Origin: Niebla homalea
Taxonomy: Eukaryota > Ascomycota > Lecanoromycetes > Lecanorales > Ramalinaceae
Length of the DNA: 64,000 bases
Direction: 5' to 3'
NCBI GenBank assembly: GCA_019925105.1
Contig: JAHGAU010000025.1
Span: 124,001-188,000 of the forward strand
The notes below the pieces were generated by a model. That model saw only the letters and a program-made list of their open reading frames with translations. It was not told where the DNA came from and made no database searches. Numbering within the stretch: position 1 is the stretch's first letter; every line of letters begins with the position of its first letter. The position numbers were made by a program, and so were the translations under genes. Positions 44,778-59,228 of the stretch are shown one piece after another.

Positions 44778-47700
44778 GATTGATTAATTAATTTATACTA
44801 CGGATCTAGCTAAGCTAATTCCGGCGTTCCCTAATACTCGGCTATTTGGCCTTATTAATAACCGTAAAAAACCCGATATCTATAACGTTAGGAATAAAAA
44901 CCGGTATTTACCCAGCCTTTATTTACGTTTTAAAGGCTAAAAGTATTTATAGCCGTTTAAAGAGTAAGAATTTATTTATACGTTTTTTCTAAGAAAACCT
45001 ATAATATTACGATTAAATTTATTTAAAAGTTACCCTTAAATTTATTATTCTTCCGTTATTTTACGGGTTTATTTAATATTAAAATTTTAGAATTTTAATT
45101 ATATTATTAAATATCCTTATCAATATATATATTATTATTATTTTATTTATATAACTTTATTAACCAATATAATATTACTTTTTATATTGCCTTAATATTT
45201 ATAGCCTTTTTAGCCCCCTATTAGGTATAATTTTCCCGCTATTATTTTTTACCCCCGGGTTAACGGTAAGGTTTCTTAATTAAATCCTTAATTACTTCCT
45301 TTATTTCCTTAATTAAACTGAACTATAATAATAAGCCCGTAATTATTATAAATTTAACGGCCGCTTTAATACCCTTTTTATTAATAAGTATTTAACGATA
45401 ATCGTTAATTCCTACCCTTTTAATTAATCCCAGTTTAAGTTTTTTAAATAGTAAATAAGAGATTAATACGTATATAGCGTTTTACTTTTATTATTTATAT
45501 TTATAGTTAATATTAATCCGGTTACCGGTATATATAATAAAAAGGAAATAAGTTAAGTTATTTTTATTTATCCGGAGTTAAATTATTAATACGTTATTGT
45601 TTTTTCTTATAATCCTATAACGTTAAAGATATTTATTAATAATTTTATCGCTATTTAATACCGGATATTATTACCTTTAAGGGATCGATTTTTTATATTT
45701 ACGTTAACGCTTTATTTACCTTTTTATAATTTATAAAGTAATCGTTATTAACTTTATTTTTATAACCTTTTTCTTTTCCGCTATTTTTACTTTAAGTAAG
45801 AATTCATATACTCTTATGTTAACTTCTTAAATATAAGTTAAATCAACCTCTTTTTTAACTTATTCTAATTTAACTTTTATAAAAAAAGTAAGTATTGCTT
45901 TTTTACGTTTTCTTATTTAAGGTTTCTTATAGTTTTAATGAATACGTTTATTTCTTATTAACGTAATTAAATTTATATTTTTTTTAAGTTTACTTAAGTA
46001 ATTATTTGATTTAAAGTTAACTTTATTAATAATATAAAAACCTCGGATTCCAATACCGGGACGGGAGTTACTTTATATATTTTACTTATTACTCTTAAGT
46101 ATCGGTTTTAAACCTTTTATAGTTATTAAACGGGCTCTTTCCTATATTTAAGCGTATCTTTAAATATATATTAAATAATTATTACGTATATTATCGTAGA
46201 TTTTATAATTATTTAATAAACAGTTCTAGCCTTCTATAAAATAACTTTTTATATTAATATTGTAAAATAAATAAGGCCTTTTTCTTATAAAATTATCTTC
46301 TTTTAGACCTTTTTTATATAATCCTTTTAATCTAGTTTCTTATTAATTTATAGGTTAAATACCTTAATATTAACTTCCGGTTTTACCGTTATATTATTTA
46401 AGTCTATTATAGCTATTATATTATATAGCTTCAGGCTCCTTATTATATAAATAAGTTTATACTTATATAGGGTAAATTAAACCCTATATATTTTTACTTA
46501 TTATAAGTAGACTTTATAGGCTTATTTTAACTCCAAATAATTTATATAAATAAACGTATTATAAGTTAAAAAGTAAATATTATTAATAAAGCTTTTTATT
46601 TAGATTTTTTATTTTAATTTTATTAAGTTTTTAATAAATAAGCCGTTAAAGAATAAAAATAAAATTAAAAAAATAAATAACTTTTAAAGAATTTTTATTA
46701 TCGTGGGCTTTATTATACTTATTTCTTATCCTAAGTTAATTAATATTACTTAATTACTTAAGAAACTTTCTATTTAATTTATAAAGAAAAATAAAACCTT
46801 CTTTTTCCGTAAATTATAAAGTAACCTTTAATAATTTATTTTATTAAATACCCTTATAATATTTAAGGAAAGAAGACTTATAATATATTCTTTTTTATAG
46901 CCTTATATTATATATACGTTATTAATTAAACCTTTAAAAGCCGTTTCCGTTAACCGTTTTTTTTTTTATTTTTATTTATTAATTAAAGAATAACTTATAA
47001 TTTTTTACGTAATTACTTAAAATCTTTATAATTACCGTTTTTAAAGCCTTCCTTAATATATAAAGGAGTATTATAAATCTATATGATTTTACCTTTAAAT
47101 AATTTAACTTAACCGGCTTCTTAAGGATAATCGTTTTAACCTTTTTAAATCTATAAAAATAATATTCTATATTAAAATAAACTTAAAATAAATAAATAAA
47201 AACCTCTTTGAATAATAACGTTATTATAGATAGGAACTTATTTAATATATTGTTAAATTTAAGGGTTTTATTTTTTTAGCTTATTAATCGTTTTAATTAT
47301 TATTTTTAGGTTATTATTTTATTTATTATTATTAATTTAAAATATACCGTACCGTTAATATTTATTAAGTTAACTTCTAATAATAAAAGAAAGAACGTTT
47401 TTTTAAGAGTTTTAATTTTACCGTTAAAGGTATTTATTACCGTACCATTTAATCTTTTTAAAGGTAGAAATTTAAGGATAAGTTTAAGTTTTTTACTTTA
47501 TTCCTTATTATATTTTATTAATTTTTAAATATTATAAAAGGAAACCGTTAAGTTATATATTATAACCCGGAAATATATTTACTTATTTTTCCGGATAATT
47601 TTCTTCTTTTTTTCTTAAGCTTTTTTTAACCGTTAAAGCGTTTCCCGGTTTTTATATTTAATAATTTACTTTATAAGTATTTTTACCTTTATAATTATTT

Positions 47701-50563
47701 TTATATATTTTTTATTTTAATAAGTTTTAACTCTTTAAGATAACTTTATTATTAAGATTATAACGTTAATTATTTTATTTAAAGTCTTTATTACCTACTT
47801 TATAAAACGGTTAATTTATTTTTTATTATTAAGCCGGGGAAGCTTTATTAATTAAGATATTATCTTTATTATTTTTATTAATACCTTAGCTTCCTTAACC
47901 GTCTTTTACGTTTATTTAAACGGTAAAAACGGAGTTATATTAATAAATTAATTTAAGGTTATTTATATTAAGACGTAATCCGAACCGTATTTTAAGTCCT
48001 TTTAAGGTCCGTATATTATAATTAAATTAATAATATTTTCCGAGTTAAATATTAAGTTAATTATAATCTTAAATTTATAACTTTCTTATATAATAATTTT
48101 TTTCGGCATTAATAACGTAAAGTTAAATTATATAATAATTATTAATAACTCCTTAAATTTAATATAATTAATTATATAACCGTTTTTATTCTATTGGATA
48201 TAATAAAGATTAAAGTTTTTTATTAAAAAATACTTATTAAATACGGCTATAATATCCTTAAATAATAGGATTATAAAAGGTTTTTTCTTATTAATTAATA
48301 ATAAATTATACGTATTATAAATATTTAAAATACTTTTAATATCCTTTTCTTATACGATTTAAAATATATATAGGTTCCTTCCGTAATAAATAATATCTTA
48401 ATTATTTATATTTAACCTTTTATTAATAAAGAAATATATCCGCGTTATTTTATTATTTTTAAAGATTAAATAAAAATTATCTTTTAAATTAATTAAAAAA
48501 TAAATATATAAATTATATAATAGTTTTTATATTATTATAATATTAATATCCTTTATTTCTTTAAATTTAAATATTAATATTATAATTTTAACTATTTCTT
48601 TACGTACGTTATATTATATTATCCTTAAAAGTATAAATATATTAAATATTAATATCCATTAAGCTTTTTTTATTAACTTTTATTTATATAAATAATTTCT
48701 TTTTAAAATTAAATATTATTTATTTTAATCTTTTTATTATAATAATAATCCTGGTTAAATAATTAATCTTAAAGGTTAATATCATTATAAGTTTCTTTTT
48801 TTTTACGGTATTAATTATTACGTTTTACCCTTCCTTGTTTAAAGGGTTTTATTTACATTTTAAAACCGTTTTTAATTATTTTACCGGTTTAAATTTATAT
48901 AAATTATAATATTAAATTTTAACCGTTATCCTAATTTCTTTATATTAAGTTTTTTTCATTCTTATTATATACCGTAAGTTTTACGTTAAATAATTATTAT
49001 TATTATATGTCGCATATTTTAATATATTTTTTATTAAGCTTTTTATTATTAAGTTAACGTATTCATACGTATTATATTTTTCGGTATATATTACGTATTT
49101 TATATTATTAATGTACCTTATAATAATATACCCGTACCTTTAATATTTAAAGTATTAATAAATATTTATTACCCGGTTTTAAGGTTTTATTAATTTAAAA
49201 GACTTACTTTTTATTACCCTTTTATTAAGGATATTATTATATATTCTTATTAACGTTATATTTAAAATAATTATAAAGTATTTCTTTATATAATTAAAGG
49301 CGTTTAACCTTTTTATTATAAAAAGGAAACTATAATTAATAATCTTTAACTTAAAATAAAGGACCATATTCTCCTTTTTTATCCGTTTTAAAATAACTTT
49401 CTTTTCCTCCCTTATAAATTTTATTAAATATATCTTATTTACTATAATAATAAAAAATTACCTTAATACCTTTACCGTTTTATACCCCCTTTTACCGGCT
49501 TATCCTTTTAATTTCTTTAGCCCCTTTTTTACCTTTAATAAAATTATATTAAGAAGGATATCCCCGCTTTATAATTTACGTATTATAATAATTTATTCTA
49601 TTAATAACTTTCTTATTATTTTAAATACCTTTATTAATTATAATAAGTTTATTTTTATTATTATACTTTTTTCCTTTTCGCTTAATAATTATATAATTAT
49701 TATCCTTACCTTTTTTAACGTTATTATTTTCTCCTTTATTTTTACCTTTTTTATTATTAATACCGGCGTTATCCTTATGGCTTTTATTATTTAACTTATC
49801 TTTATTTTCTTCTTTAAAGCCTCTTTTATCGTTCTTTTACTTTATATATATCCTTTTTATCTTTTTTTATTTCCGTCCGTTAATACTTTTATTATTGTTT
49901 TTTAAGCTCCATATAACCTTTTTAATTCTTTTAGACCTTTTTCCGTATTTACGTAAAAGTTTTTTATTCCCCGTAACCCGATTTATAGTATCGGTTAAAT
50001 CTTTAACGTAATATCCTTTTATATAGTTATAAAAAGGTTTTTTAACGTCCTTACCGTTTCCTTTTTTTTTACTTTTCTTTTATATATTTAATAACTATTT
50101 TTTTTTATAATTTATTCCTATTTATTTAATATTTCTTTATTTTTATTTAGCTTTTTTTTAATTTATATATATTTAATAAGGCCTTTTACGCCTCCGTTTA
50201 CCTTTTATCCGTCCCCGTATACCGTCTTTATTCCCTCCGCCTTTTATTTATTACCTTTTATAATAATATTTTTACGCGTTATATACGTTTTTTTACGCGT
50301 ATTTTATTAATTATAAACTTTGTATTTAATTTAAAGCCTTTTTATCTTGTATTTATCGCGTTATTCGTATAACTTATTACCGTTCCTATTAACCTGGGCC
50401 GCTTACCCTTCCTCCCCTTTTATTTCCATTATTATTCCGCTTCCGTTTATCGCATTTAAAATATTGTCCTTATTATTACTTAAGCTATGCACGCGTGCAT
50501 CGTTTCTGACCTCTGGGGTCCCGTTGTTCGTCGCCATCGCCTTTTTCAGTATTCGCATTCATC
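44778..50563 (-). mobile_element. Tad-like LINE, copy 2, RIP-mutated
   Basis: Flanked by a perfect 13-bp duplication, taataacttactt (44765-44777 and 50564-50576), of a length usual for LINE insertion and not for LTR elements. The left end is a gattgattaatt tail (3' end on the minus strand). The right end holds the minus-strand ORF1 start, with an ATG opening ATNNGTPEVRNDARVHSLS, longer and cleaner than in copy 1. A decayed reverse transcriptase is readable near 46.55-46.75 kb with the same NSLKVIYFFNFI block. Length is 5786 bp. No intact ORF remains. It lies just behind the PD-(D/E)XK-like gene and may be the source of mutation spreading into it. Confidence 0.92.
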
Positions 50564-50576
50564 TAATAACTTACTT

Positions 50577-51888
50577 AAGAAATAAGCAATAGGCTAAGAT
50601 CGATCGATACTTATATTAAGTATTATAATAAAGGGTTATTTATAATAAATATATTTTTTTTTAAATCCGATAAAAGTTTAATTATAATAAGGCCGATAAA
50701 GTTTAATAATATAACTTCGCTGGAAAGAACGTAATTAATTATATATCGTCTATATATCCTTATATAATAAAGTACTGCCGGTACTTCCTTCCACTGGTTT
50801 AAAGACTAGATCTTTAAACCGGCGCGGATGAAGATTGGGAAAGGAGATGAAGCCGGGGGGGGGACCGAAAGGCATAGACCCTTTCGACCACCAGCTGCCA
50901 TCGCATCTTCCCCAAAACAACAAAAAGAAAGCACCAGAAGGGCCAGGGAAGAGGTAGGGGCAGCTTTTGGTGCACTTATCAGAAATGAAATGACTTGAGA
51001 AGACAGAAAGACGACCAACGAACGGGCTTGGAAGAACGATGATGAGTAGACACTCGAGAGTGAGAGTGCACGTTGCAACAGTAGTCCATCATCTGCTGTG
51101 AGAACTCAACCTGAGATCTCAATCTCGGACGCCTACGGATCCGTATGTACCTGCCAAGCATGCCGATCTAATCTGCCAACCTAACCTATCGATTGCGGCA
51201 GTTACCAATTTAGGACTTGTCCCCCAGCTCGCTTCACCCACAGACATGGCTCGTGGAGTGTGGGGAAGGCTCAGCAGGGCTGGTGGCTGGTGGATAAGCC
51301 GGACGGTGTAGGTATCACGGTGATGCTCTCGAATTTCCCTCGCACGTCTCAGTCATCAGCTCCTCCCGACTCAGGCTCAGGATCACGGAGCGAGTAGAGC
51401 GAGCAGAAGGACGTATAGGTGGCATAGTTGACTACAACAGAGTAATGATGTGTCGACCTGCATGGCACTCATGAAATCTGGTTGTGATTTCCTGTCTCCT
51501 CATGGCCCTATGCCCATTATGGGCCTAAGTGGCCTTGTATACACCCTTATCTAGTTAAGACGGCTTTTGGCACCGAGGTTTAGCCGTGAGATTCGCGATT
51601 TTCACTACTCCCATAGGACACCCTTTTTCATACTCAATTGATTCAACCCTTACATTCATCTGCCTTGTTGAATTTGACTCGACTTGGGAGGATGGAAGCA
51701 TCCGAGCAACACTGGGAGCTCCCCTCTCACCGAAGGGGGCTAACAATATAAAATAAAAATCAAGCATCTGGGGGCGAAAGGTTGGCTTGATTGTTTCCAA
51801 CCTTTTGCAGCGATAGGGAAATCTTGTGGATCATCCCTCGCTAAATGATCTTGCTGGATGGTGTAAGAGGTATGGTATGCAGTTCTTG
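50577..51888. other. transition to normal DNA; no supportable gene
   Basis: The first 220 bp are AT-mutated, after which composition becomes normal. A perfect inverted repeat, GGTTTAAAGA-ctaga-TCTTTAAACC, lies at 50796-50820 on the boundary. A 57-codon plus frame from ATG at 50827 and minus frames at 50806-51078, 50979-51161 and 51555-51800 have no domain and mostly no ATG. Nothing else is supportable. Confidence 0.4.
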
Positions 51889-52932
51889 TTAATGATATTT
51901 GGAAATAGGAGGAACTGGCGGTAATGCTATCTTACCGCTTCGGACCCCCATAACTATATACGTTTGTCTAAACTCCTCCAATGTTCTTTCATCTTCTTCG
52001 CGTTCCCTTCGCCTCTCCTCGTTGCGGGATCGGGAAACGACATTCTCCTCTGCTATCGGTATCCCTTCATTTCCTCCTTCTCCTCCCGTTGCTGCCTCGG
52101 CTGCTGCTGTTACTGCCGTCGGGTTTCCGGGTGCATTGACCATCTGCTGCGCGGTGGCCTGAGCCGAGTGGTTGTTGCCCTGCGGGGTCTGTGTCGGTGG
52201 AGCGATTGTGCAGTCGAAGGTTACGGTCGGAGCTGCTGGTTAAGTGGCTGGCGGCGGGCAGCTTGGGCTCGGCGGGTTGTCATGCTCGTCTTCTTCGGGG
52301 CTGCGTGAATGCGATGCCGGGGAACTCGCGCCCTCGTACGACGGGAGATGATGTTCTTCTGCATCAGCGATTGATGCCGCTCCTGGGAGACGATATTCGT
52401 TCACGATATCATTGGGGTCATATTCCGGATCTTCTTCCTGTCCGGTAGCGGTCTCACTTCTGCCGTCGCCGGCGGTAGGATGCGTTGAATCCTGCTGTTC
52501 GTCAAGGATGCTGGGATCGATCCATGATCCGGTATCGCGTGTATCGAAATCGATCAAGGAGCCTATGACGGGGCTACTGGATTCCGTTGACGATGCTGTC
52601 GACGTGGCAGTTTGGTTCCTTCTTAGGCATTCCACCTCTCGTTTCGTTGCCTGATCTTCCTCACACTGTCGATCCACTCTCCGGATGAGGACTTTGAACG
52701 AGTGCTGCCAGTATTCTTCCGCGCGCAAGTAGCGCTGCTCGAGGTCTTGCAGCCGCTTGAGGAGCTTTTGGCGACTCTTGGGAGCGACTCTTCCGGACGA
52801 GTGACCGGGTTTCAGCTCGGCTCGAGTCAAGAATTCTTCGGCTAAGTTAAATCTTATGCCGGATAAAAGCTCGGCATAATCAAGAATTTCTGCACTATTT
52901 TGACTTAGCCGGGGCTTATAATTAGAACGGTA
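51889..52932 (-). pseudogene. C-terminal part of an unknown coiled-coil/low-complexity protein
   Basis: One minus frame is open from 52932 to the TAA at 51889, except for a single TAA at 52240-52242 that fits CAA-to-TAA. Upstream, two further TAA codons at 52933-52938 also fit Gln codons, so the gene extended into DNA that is now AT-mutated; no ATG is visible. It reads LLSGIRFNLAEEFLTRAE, then a coiled coil (LLKRLQDLEQRYLRAEEYWQ), a Ser/Thr/Glu/Asp-rich middle, a Pro-rich stretch, an Ala/Gly-rich part, a second charged helix (RRREREEDERTLEEFRQ) and a short end PPVPPISKYH. The family is unknown. The plus-strand frames over it are shadows. Confidence 0.55.
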
Positions 52933-52938
52933 TTATTA

Positions 52939-53901
52939 AGCTAGCTACGTTTTATTATTACGAGCGGTTATTGCATATGCTGAGTATAAAGCTAGATCCT
53001 AAGAATATTGTATCGGATTTTAGCGTATATACTAAGTATATATCCGACGGATACTAAAACCTTCTATCCGACTTTACGCGCGTCCCGGTTACTTAATATT
53101 GCCGCTAAAAATCAAGATAAATTACCCCGCTCCCACTTTTTCTTTGCATATACAGAGTATATTCTGAGCTTATATTTTCCCCCGGTTTCCTCCAATACTA
53201 ACCTTTGGTATATGCCGAATATCGACTTGGTTTAATCGTCCTCTTATATCTTGATCCTTTATAATGCTTAGCTTATATTAAGTACCTGCTAAGTTAATTA
53301 TAATTAAACAAGACTTTAAGAATAATACGGTATAAAATACTCAGAATCTATATCCTATTTACGGGTACTTTCATAATAAGTATATATATAATATCGAGAG
53401 AATAAATACTAAATAAATAAAGTTCGATCTAGAATATAAATCATAATTAGACGCTATTTAATACGTATAAACCTGGTATATACTTACTTAGAAACTAATT
53501 AATAAATAGGAATCCTCGTAACTTTCGCCGGCGGCGGTATTAATAAGTAAGCTACTAATTAAGGAAACTTATATTAAATATATATAATGCCTCAAGTTAA
53601 TATCACTAATATCGCAAATATATTCAGATACCGAAAGTATTTAATTTAAATATATATTAAGCAAATATAAACCCTTTTAACCCGCCGTTTAAGCTAAGTA
53701 TAATTAAAAACGGAAGATAAACTTTTTATATTTTCTTCCTAATATAAGCGTATATTAAGTATATATAATTATTAAATTATTATTAATCCCGCCGACCCGA
53801 CTTTTATATATAGTTAAATATTTTCTAATTAGTCGGCGGTTAGTTAATATATGTTTTACGTTAGCTTAGCTAATATTGAACTTTAGTTATAACGTTATAT
53901 A
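52939..53901. other. AT-mutated DNA, target of the second gypsy insertion
   Basis: AT-rich with many agtatatat/tatactaagtatat motifs and one unmutated gcatatgctgagtat (52972-52986). A 75-codon frame at 53008-53235 has no recognisable domain. The sequence is interrupted by the gypsy element and resumes at 62158. Confidence 0.45.
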
Positions 53902-54164
53902 TGTTATGAGCATATATGCTCATAACGGCTTGCTGGCGGCTTGCTGCAAGGGGCTGGATGGAAGGCTAGATGAAGGGTGCTGCAACAGGGCAAGTATTGC
54001 ACGCAGGGCGGCTTACTAACCGCATGGGGTAAGATGGCTACTAGCGTCTTAACATTTGCGGCTTTCAAGTACAGTTTACGTATTACCACCTATATTTACT
54101 CCTTAAACCTATTCTCTTAATTAATTATACCCTTATTAACTTACCTTTAAGTACGATATTAATA
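53902..54164 (+). repeat. 5' LTR of the chromovirus-type element
   Basis: 263 bp, starting TGTTATGAG. Bases 53903-53926 form a perfect 24-bp palindrome with arm GTTATGAGCATA. Antisense 61-codon frames in both LTRs (53904-54089 and 61892-62077) are the same repeat sequence, not a gene. Confidence 0.92.
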
Positions 54165-56949
54165 TTAAAATAAGTTTTACCTTACTTATACTCTTTTAAT
54201 AACTATATAAGTTATAATTATTACCGGAAGGACTTTAAGAGCCTTAACTTTTACGGAATTAACCTTGATAATATATATTAAAAGTAAAATTAAAAAATTA
54301 AAACGTTAAATATATTAATAATTTAATTACTTATTAAATAAGGAATATTATATAAAGAAAAAAACGGAATAAGTTATTTAATAAGTAAAAATAATAAAAG
54401 TTATTATTAATTCCGGTATTAAAAAATAAAGAATTCTATATTTTAACCGGTAATCTTATTATTACCTATTTTTATTTTTATTTTTATAGCTTATATATTA
54501 AGAAGCTTTTATAGTTTCTATTTTATAAGTTTGAATAAAGTTTATTTAATAAATTTTATAAGTTTTCTCCGTTTGTTATATTAAAGAATAAAATTAAAAA
54601 CTTCGGTAATATAAGTATAAATAATATTTTAAAGAAAAATATATTTATCGATATTTATTTTATTTAAATCGCAGGTTATTTAATTATTACGTTATTAAAA
54701 AAATAAATAAATATTAAAAAAACCGGAATATTTTAGGAAATTAATAATAAATATTATTTAATTTATTAAATATAAATTTAGTTTAAAGAAATTTTATAAA
54801 TACTTAATATTTTCTACGTTAAATAAAATATTAATATTAACCTCATTAAATAATTTACTTATAATAAAATTTTTAATACGATCCGTAAATAAAGTTTTAA
54901 TATATTTTTTTAAGCAAATTATATTGATTCCGTTTAAATAATTTAAATCTTAATAATTTTATTATTAATCTTACCATTTAAATTAATAATATTATTATAG
55001 CAATAAAAAAATTTGTATTAAAAATAATTATTCACGCGATTTTACTTAATCGGGCTCCGTTAACGTTATGGATAAAGGACGTAAGAGATTAGGTTTTAAA
55101 ATAAAAGACCTATTAATATTTACGGGTAACCTTAATGATTAAAAGCCCATTAATTACGAAAACTAAGAAATTCAGATTTATAATAGATTTAACTATAACC
55201 CTTAACCTTAATTATTTCTTTAATGATTTTACGAAAATAGTCTTCGTTTAGAATAGTATTAACGGGGGTAGGCGGCTTATTTACGTTTAAGACGTATAAG
55301 AGGAGCTATTAATCTACACCTTTTTATTAATAATATTTTTAAATATTTAATTGAAATTTATAAAGAAATAAATAAAAAAAATAAACCCCATTATAAATAC
55401 CAAATATTATATTAAGGTAATAATAGAAAGTTTAGTATTTTTAGGAACAATATATTCCGATTAATAAGGATTTTAAAATATAATAATAATTATATTTATA
55501 ATAATATTTATAATTAAATAATAAATAAACTTAAAAACGTTTTAAAAATAAACCCTTATATATATTATATAACTTTATTGAAAAAAATACTTAATTAATT
55601 TTAATTATTAAATAATGAATAAATTATTAAAATTAAAAAAAAGAAAACCTTAATTATATAAAAGGAAAAAAAAGAAATTTATTACCGGAATTATTATAAA
55701 AAAAAGATAACTATTTATTTTATTAATATATTTAATAAAAATAACGTAAAAATTAAACGTTTTAAAATTAAACGATATTTCGGTTTTTATTACTATTGTA
55801 AGTAATTTAAATATATTATTATTATATATTTAAATAAAAATAAGCCGAGAAATCTTAATAAAATTTAAAAAATTAATATTAAATTAAAAAACTAATAAAC
55901 CTTATTATTAATACGGTTAAAATAAAAAAACTATAAATTTCTATATTAAAAAAAATAATAAATAACGCTTTTTTAAATAAAGTTTTTATGGTTCCTTATA
56001 TTTTAATAATAAATAAAAAAAGTCGTATTTATCTTATTTTTATAAATATAAACCTTATATGTTTTCTTTATGATTTACTCCAGGTTAATATTATACCTTT
56101 ATTTAAAAAAAAGACTATAAATAATTTTAACGATTATATATTTTATATTATTTCTTATATAATTTATTTAACTTTTAAAGTAACTTTAGATATTTAACGT
56201 TATATATTAATAATAATAATAAAACTAAGGTTTCGATAAATAATCCTTAAAAAACCGTATTTATAACGGTTTTAAATTAACGTTAATAATAAATAATTAA
56301 TTATAAGAAACGAACTATTAAAGTCATTTATTTTTCTTATATTTCCTTTATTATTAACTCCTTATAAGACTTAAAAGATTATTAAACGTTTATTTAAACT
56401 GGAATTAATAATTAAAATATTAAAACCCTTATTATTATTAAAGTTAATAACTTTAATACCGACATAAATTTTCTGTTAACCAAAAATTAAATAAGTTTAA
56501 ATTTATATAAAATTAAAGGATAAGTTAATTATAAAAACTTTACTTTAAAAACTATTTAAGAAAGATAAAAAACTTATTAATATTACTTAAATTAATGCTA
56601 TTTTTAAAAAAATATTAATAAAAAATAAAGAAAATAACGTATTCTTTATCTTAATAATAAAATTAAATAATATATTTAAAGATTATAATAAATATATTAA
56701 TAAACTTAATATTAAATTAAATATAATATTAACGGGAAAACTTAAATAAATAAAAAAAAACTATTTAAAAAATATTATAATTTCTTTAATATTTTTAATA
56801 AAATAAAAATAACGGATTTATTATTTTATTAGGACGTTAATTATAAATTTAAACTTATTAATAATCCCTATAAATTATTCTATAATTGAGTATACCCTTT
56901 ATTAATTCCGAAATTCTAAGTATATAAGAAGTATTTTATTAAGAATTTA

Positions 56950-57480
56950 AAAAAGGGATATATTATTTTAAGCGGAGTAATATTTATATTATTAATCTTT
57001 TTATTTTTTAAAAAAATAGAAGTCTCCGTTTTTACGTTAATTACTAAAAGCTAAATATATTTATAAAAAAAGATAAATACTTTTTATTATTAATTAAAAA
57101 GATTCTTATTTAAATAACGGATTATATAATTTTAATAAAGATCGATATTATTATTATATTTAACTTATTATATATAAGTTTTAAAAGCGAAAAATTTATT
57201 ATTTTTATTATAAATATAAGTATATATAAATATATAATAATATTTTTCGGATTATTTAATAAATTAATAATATAATAATATTATATTAATAATTTTCTTT
57301 TTAAATACTTAAATAATTTTATATAAGTATATATTAATAATATCCTTATTTATAATAAATTATTTAAAAAATATTAATAATATATCCGTAAAATATTTAT
57401 AAAGTTATATAAAGCCGGTTTATATATAAATATCAATAAAAACGAATTTTATATTTAAGAGACCGCTTTCCTTGGAATTA
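56950..57480 (+). pseudogene. chromovirus reverse transcriptase relic
   Basis: The plus strand reads a decayed EYLVMPFGLTNAP-type block (YKYIIIFFGLFNKL), then YINNILIYN (57328-57354), an AGLYININKNEFYI segment and FLGIIV, the standard gypsy order. Catalytic Asp codons are converted to Asn. Approximate limits. Confidence 0.85.
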
Positions 57481-58469
57481 TCGTTTTTATTAAAAGTATT
57501 CAGATAAACTTAAAAAAGGTTTAATTAATTTTTAAATAAGCTTAGTTTATAACTTTAAAATAAATATAAAGGTTTATCGGTTTTTATAATTTTTATAAAC
57601 GGTTTATATAAGGGTTTTTAAGATAATAAGGTTTTTATATAAATTAACCTAGAAAAACTTTAAATTTAAATAAAATAAAACATATTAAATAACTTTTAAT
57701 AAAATAAAAAAAATTATTGTCTTAATTTTTATATTATGGTATTTTAATAAATTATAAAAGGCAATATTAAAAATAGATTTTTCCGATTATATTAATACCG
57801 GTATTTTATTATAATATAATAATAACGGAGTCTTTTACTTAATAACCTTTTATAATAAGAATTTTATACCGGTAAAGTATAATTATAAGATTTATAATAA
57901 AGAATTCCTAACTATTATTAATGGTTTTAAAATATAAAAGGCCGACTTTAAATATATAAATATCCCGATTAAAATCTTTATTAATTATAAAAATCTAAAG
58001 TATTTTATAAAAACAATAAAATTTATTAAAAAATAAATACGATAAATAAATATTTTTATTAATTATAACTTTAAAATTATTTATACGTTAATAAAGAAAA
58101 ATTAAAAAGTAAATACTTTTATAAGAACTACTAATCTTATATTTATTTCCTTTAATAACAATCGCAAAAAATATATATATTAAACGGTATTATCCTTTAA
58201 CTGTATTTAATTTAAGCCGATTAAGCAAGGATTAAAAAACGTTAAAAACTTCGCTATAAAAATAAAGCGGATAAATTTAAAAAAGAAAAAATACGATAAA
58301 TTTCAGTCTGAAATCGTTAATAATAAGCTTGGTAATTATTTTAATAGGAATAATATCCTATATTATAAGGACCGTAATTACGTATTAAAGTTAATAATAA
58401 TAAACGTCCTAAAGGATGTTTATAATTAGCTTTTTTTACGTATTTAAATATTCAACGTATTATAGAATT

Positions 58470-59228
58470 TATAAAACGTAATTATTATATCCCCGGACTT
58501 CGCTTAATAATCAAAAAATATGTTTATAATTATTAAATCTATAAAAAGATTAAAGCTCTTAAAAATAAGAAAAACGGGTTATTATATTTATTATTTATAT
58601 TTAATTAACGTTAAAAAAATTTCTTGATAAATTTAATTATTACGTTACCCGACTTAAAAAGTTATAATATAATATTTATTATTTATTATAAATTATTAAA
58701 GGAACAGTTATATATCTTAGTTACCGATAAAAATAAAAGTATTTTAATAAAAAAGCTCGTTAATATCTTTCTTAAAAAAATTTATTAATATTACGGTCTT
58801 TTTTTATCGATCGTATTAAATCATAGTTTATAATTTATATCCCCTTTATAAAAATACTTATATAAGAAATTTATTATTAAGGCAATTTACTTATTATCTT
58901 ATTACCCTAAGATAAATAAGTAAACGGAGCAGGTAAATCAAAATATTAAGATAAAGCTCCGGGCTTATTATAAAAAATAATAGGATAACTAAATAAATTA
59001 CTTAAATATAATAAAATTCGCGGATAATAATTAGGAGTCCGTATCGATTAATATAATACCGTTTTTCTTTAATAAAAAGTTTTACTTTTATATAAGCTTT
59101 ATTTCGGATAATATTATTTATATAATAACGAAAAAACGGCTTATGAATCGTACGGCCGGTAATATTATCGATTATATATAGAAAGCGTTAAAATATAAAC
59201 GAGAAAACCTTATTATAACCTAAGTAAG
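58470..59228 (+). pseudogene. gypsy integrase relic (5' part)
   Basis: Decayed integrase: a YVYNYQICKKIKA segment (from the HHCC CxxC part), LINLIITLPDLKSYN (from a D-F-I-x-x-L-P-x-S core) and YYPKINK-TEQVNQ (from YHPQTDGQTERVNQ) at about 58900-58940. The frame is cut at 59229 by the nested LTR element and resumes after 61165 toward the chromodomain. Confidence 0.8.

Noticed and set aside
50796..50820. Rho-independent-like terminator hairpin
   Set aside because: A eukaryotic context has no such terminators; kept only as an inverted repeat.
53904..54089. A conserved 61-codon protein found again at 61892-62077
   Set aside because: Both lie antisense within the two LTRs of one retrotransposon; the similarity is that of the LTRs.
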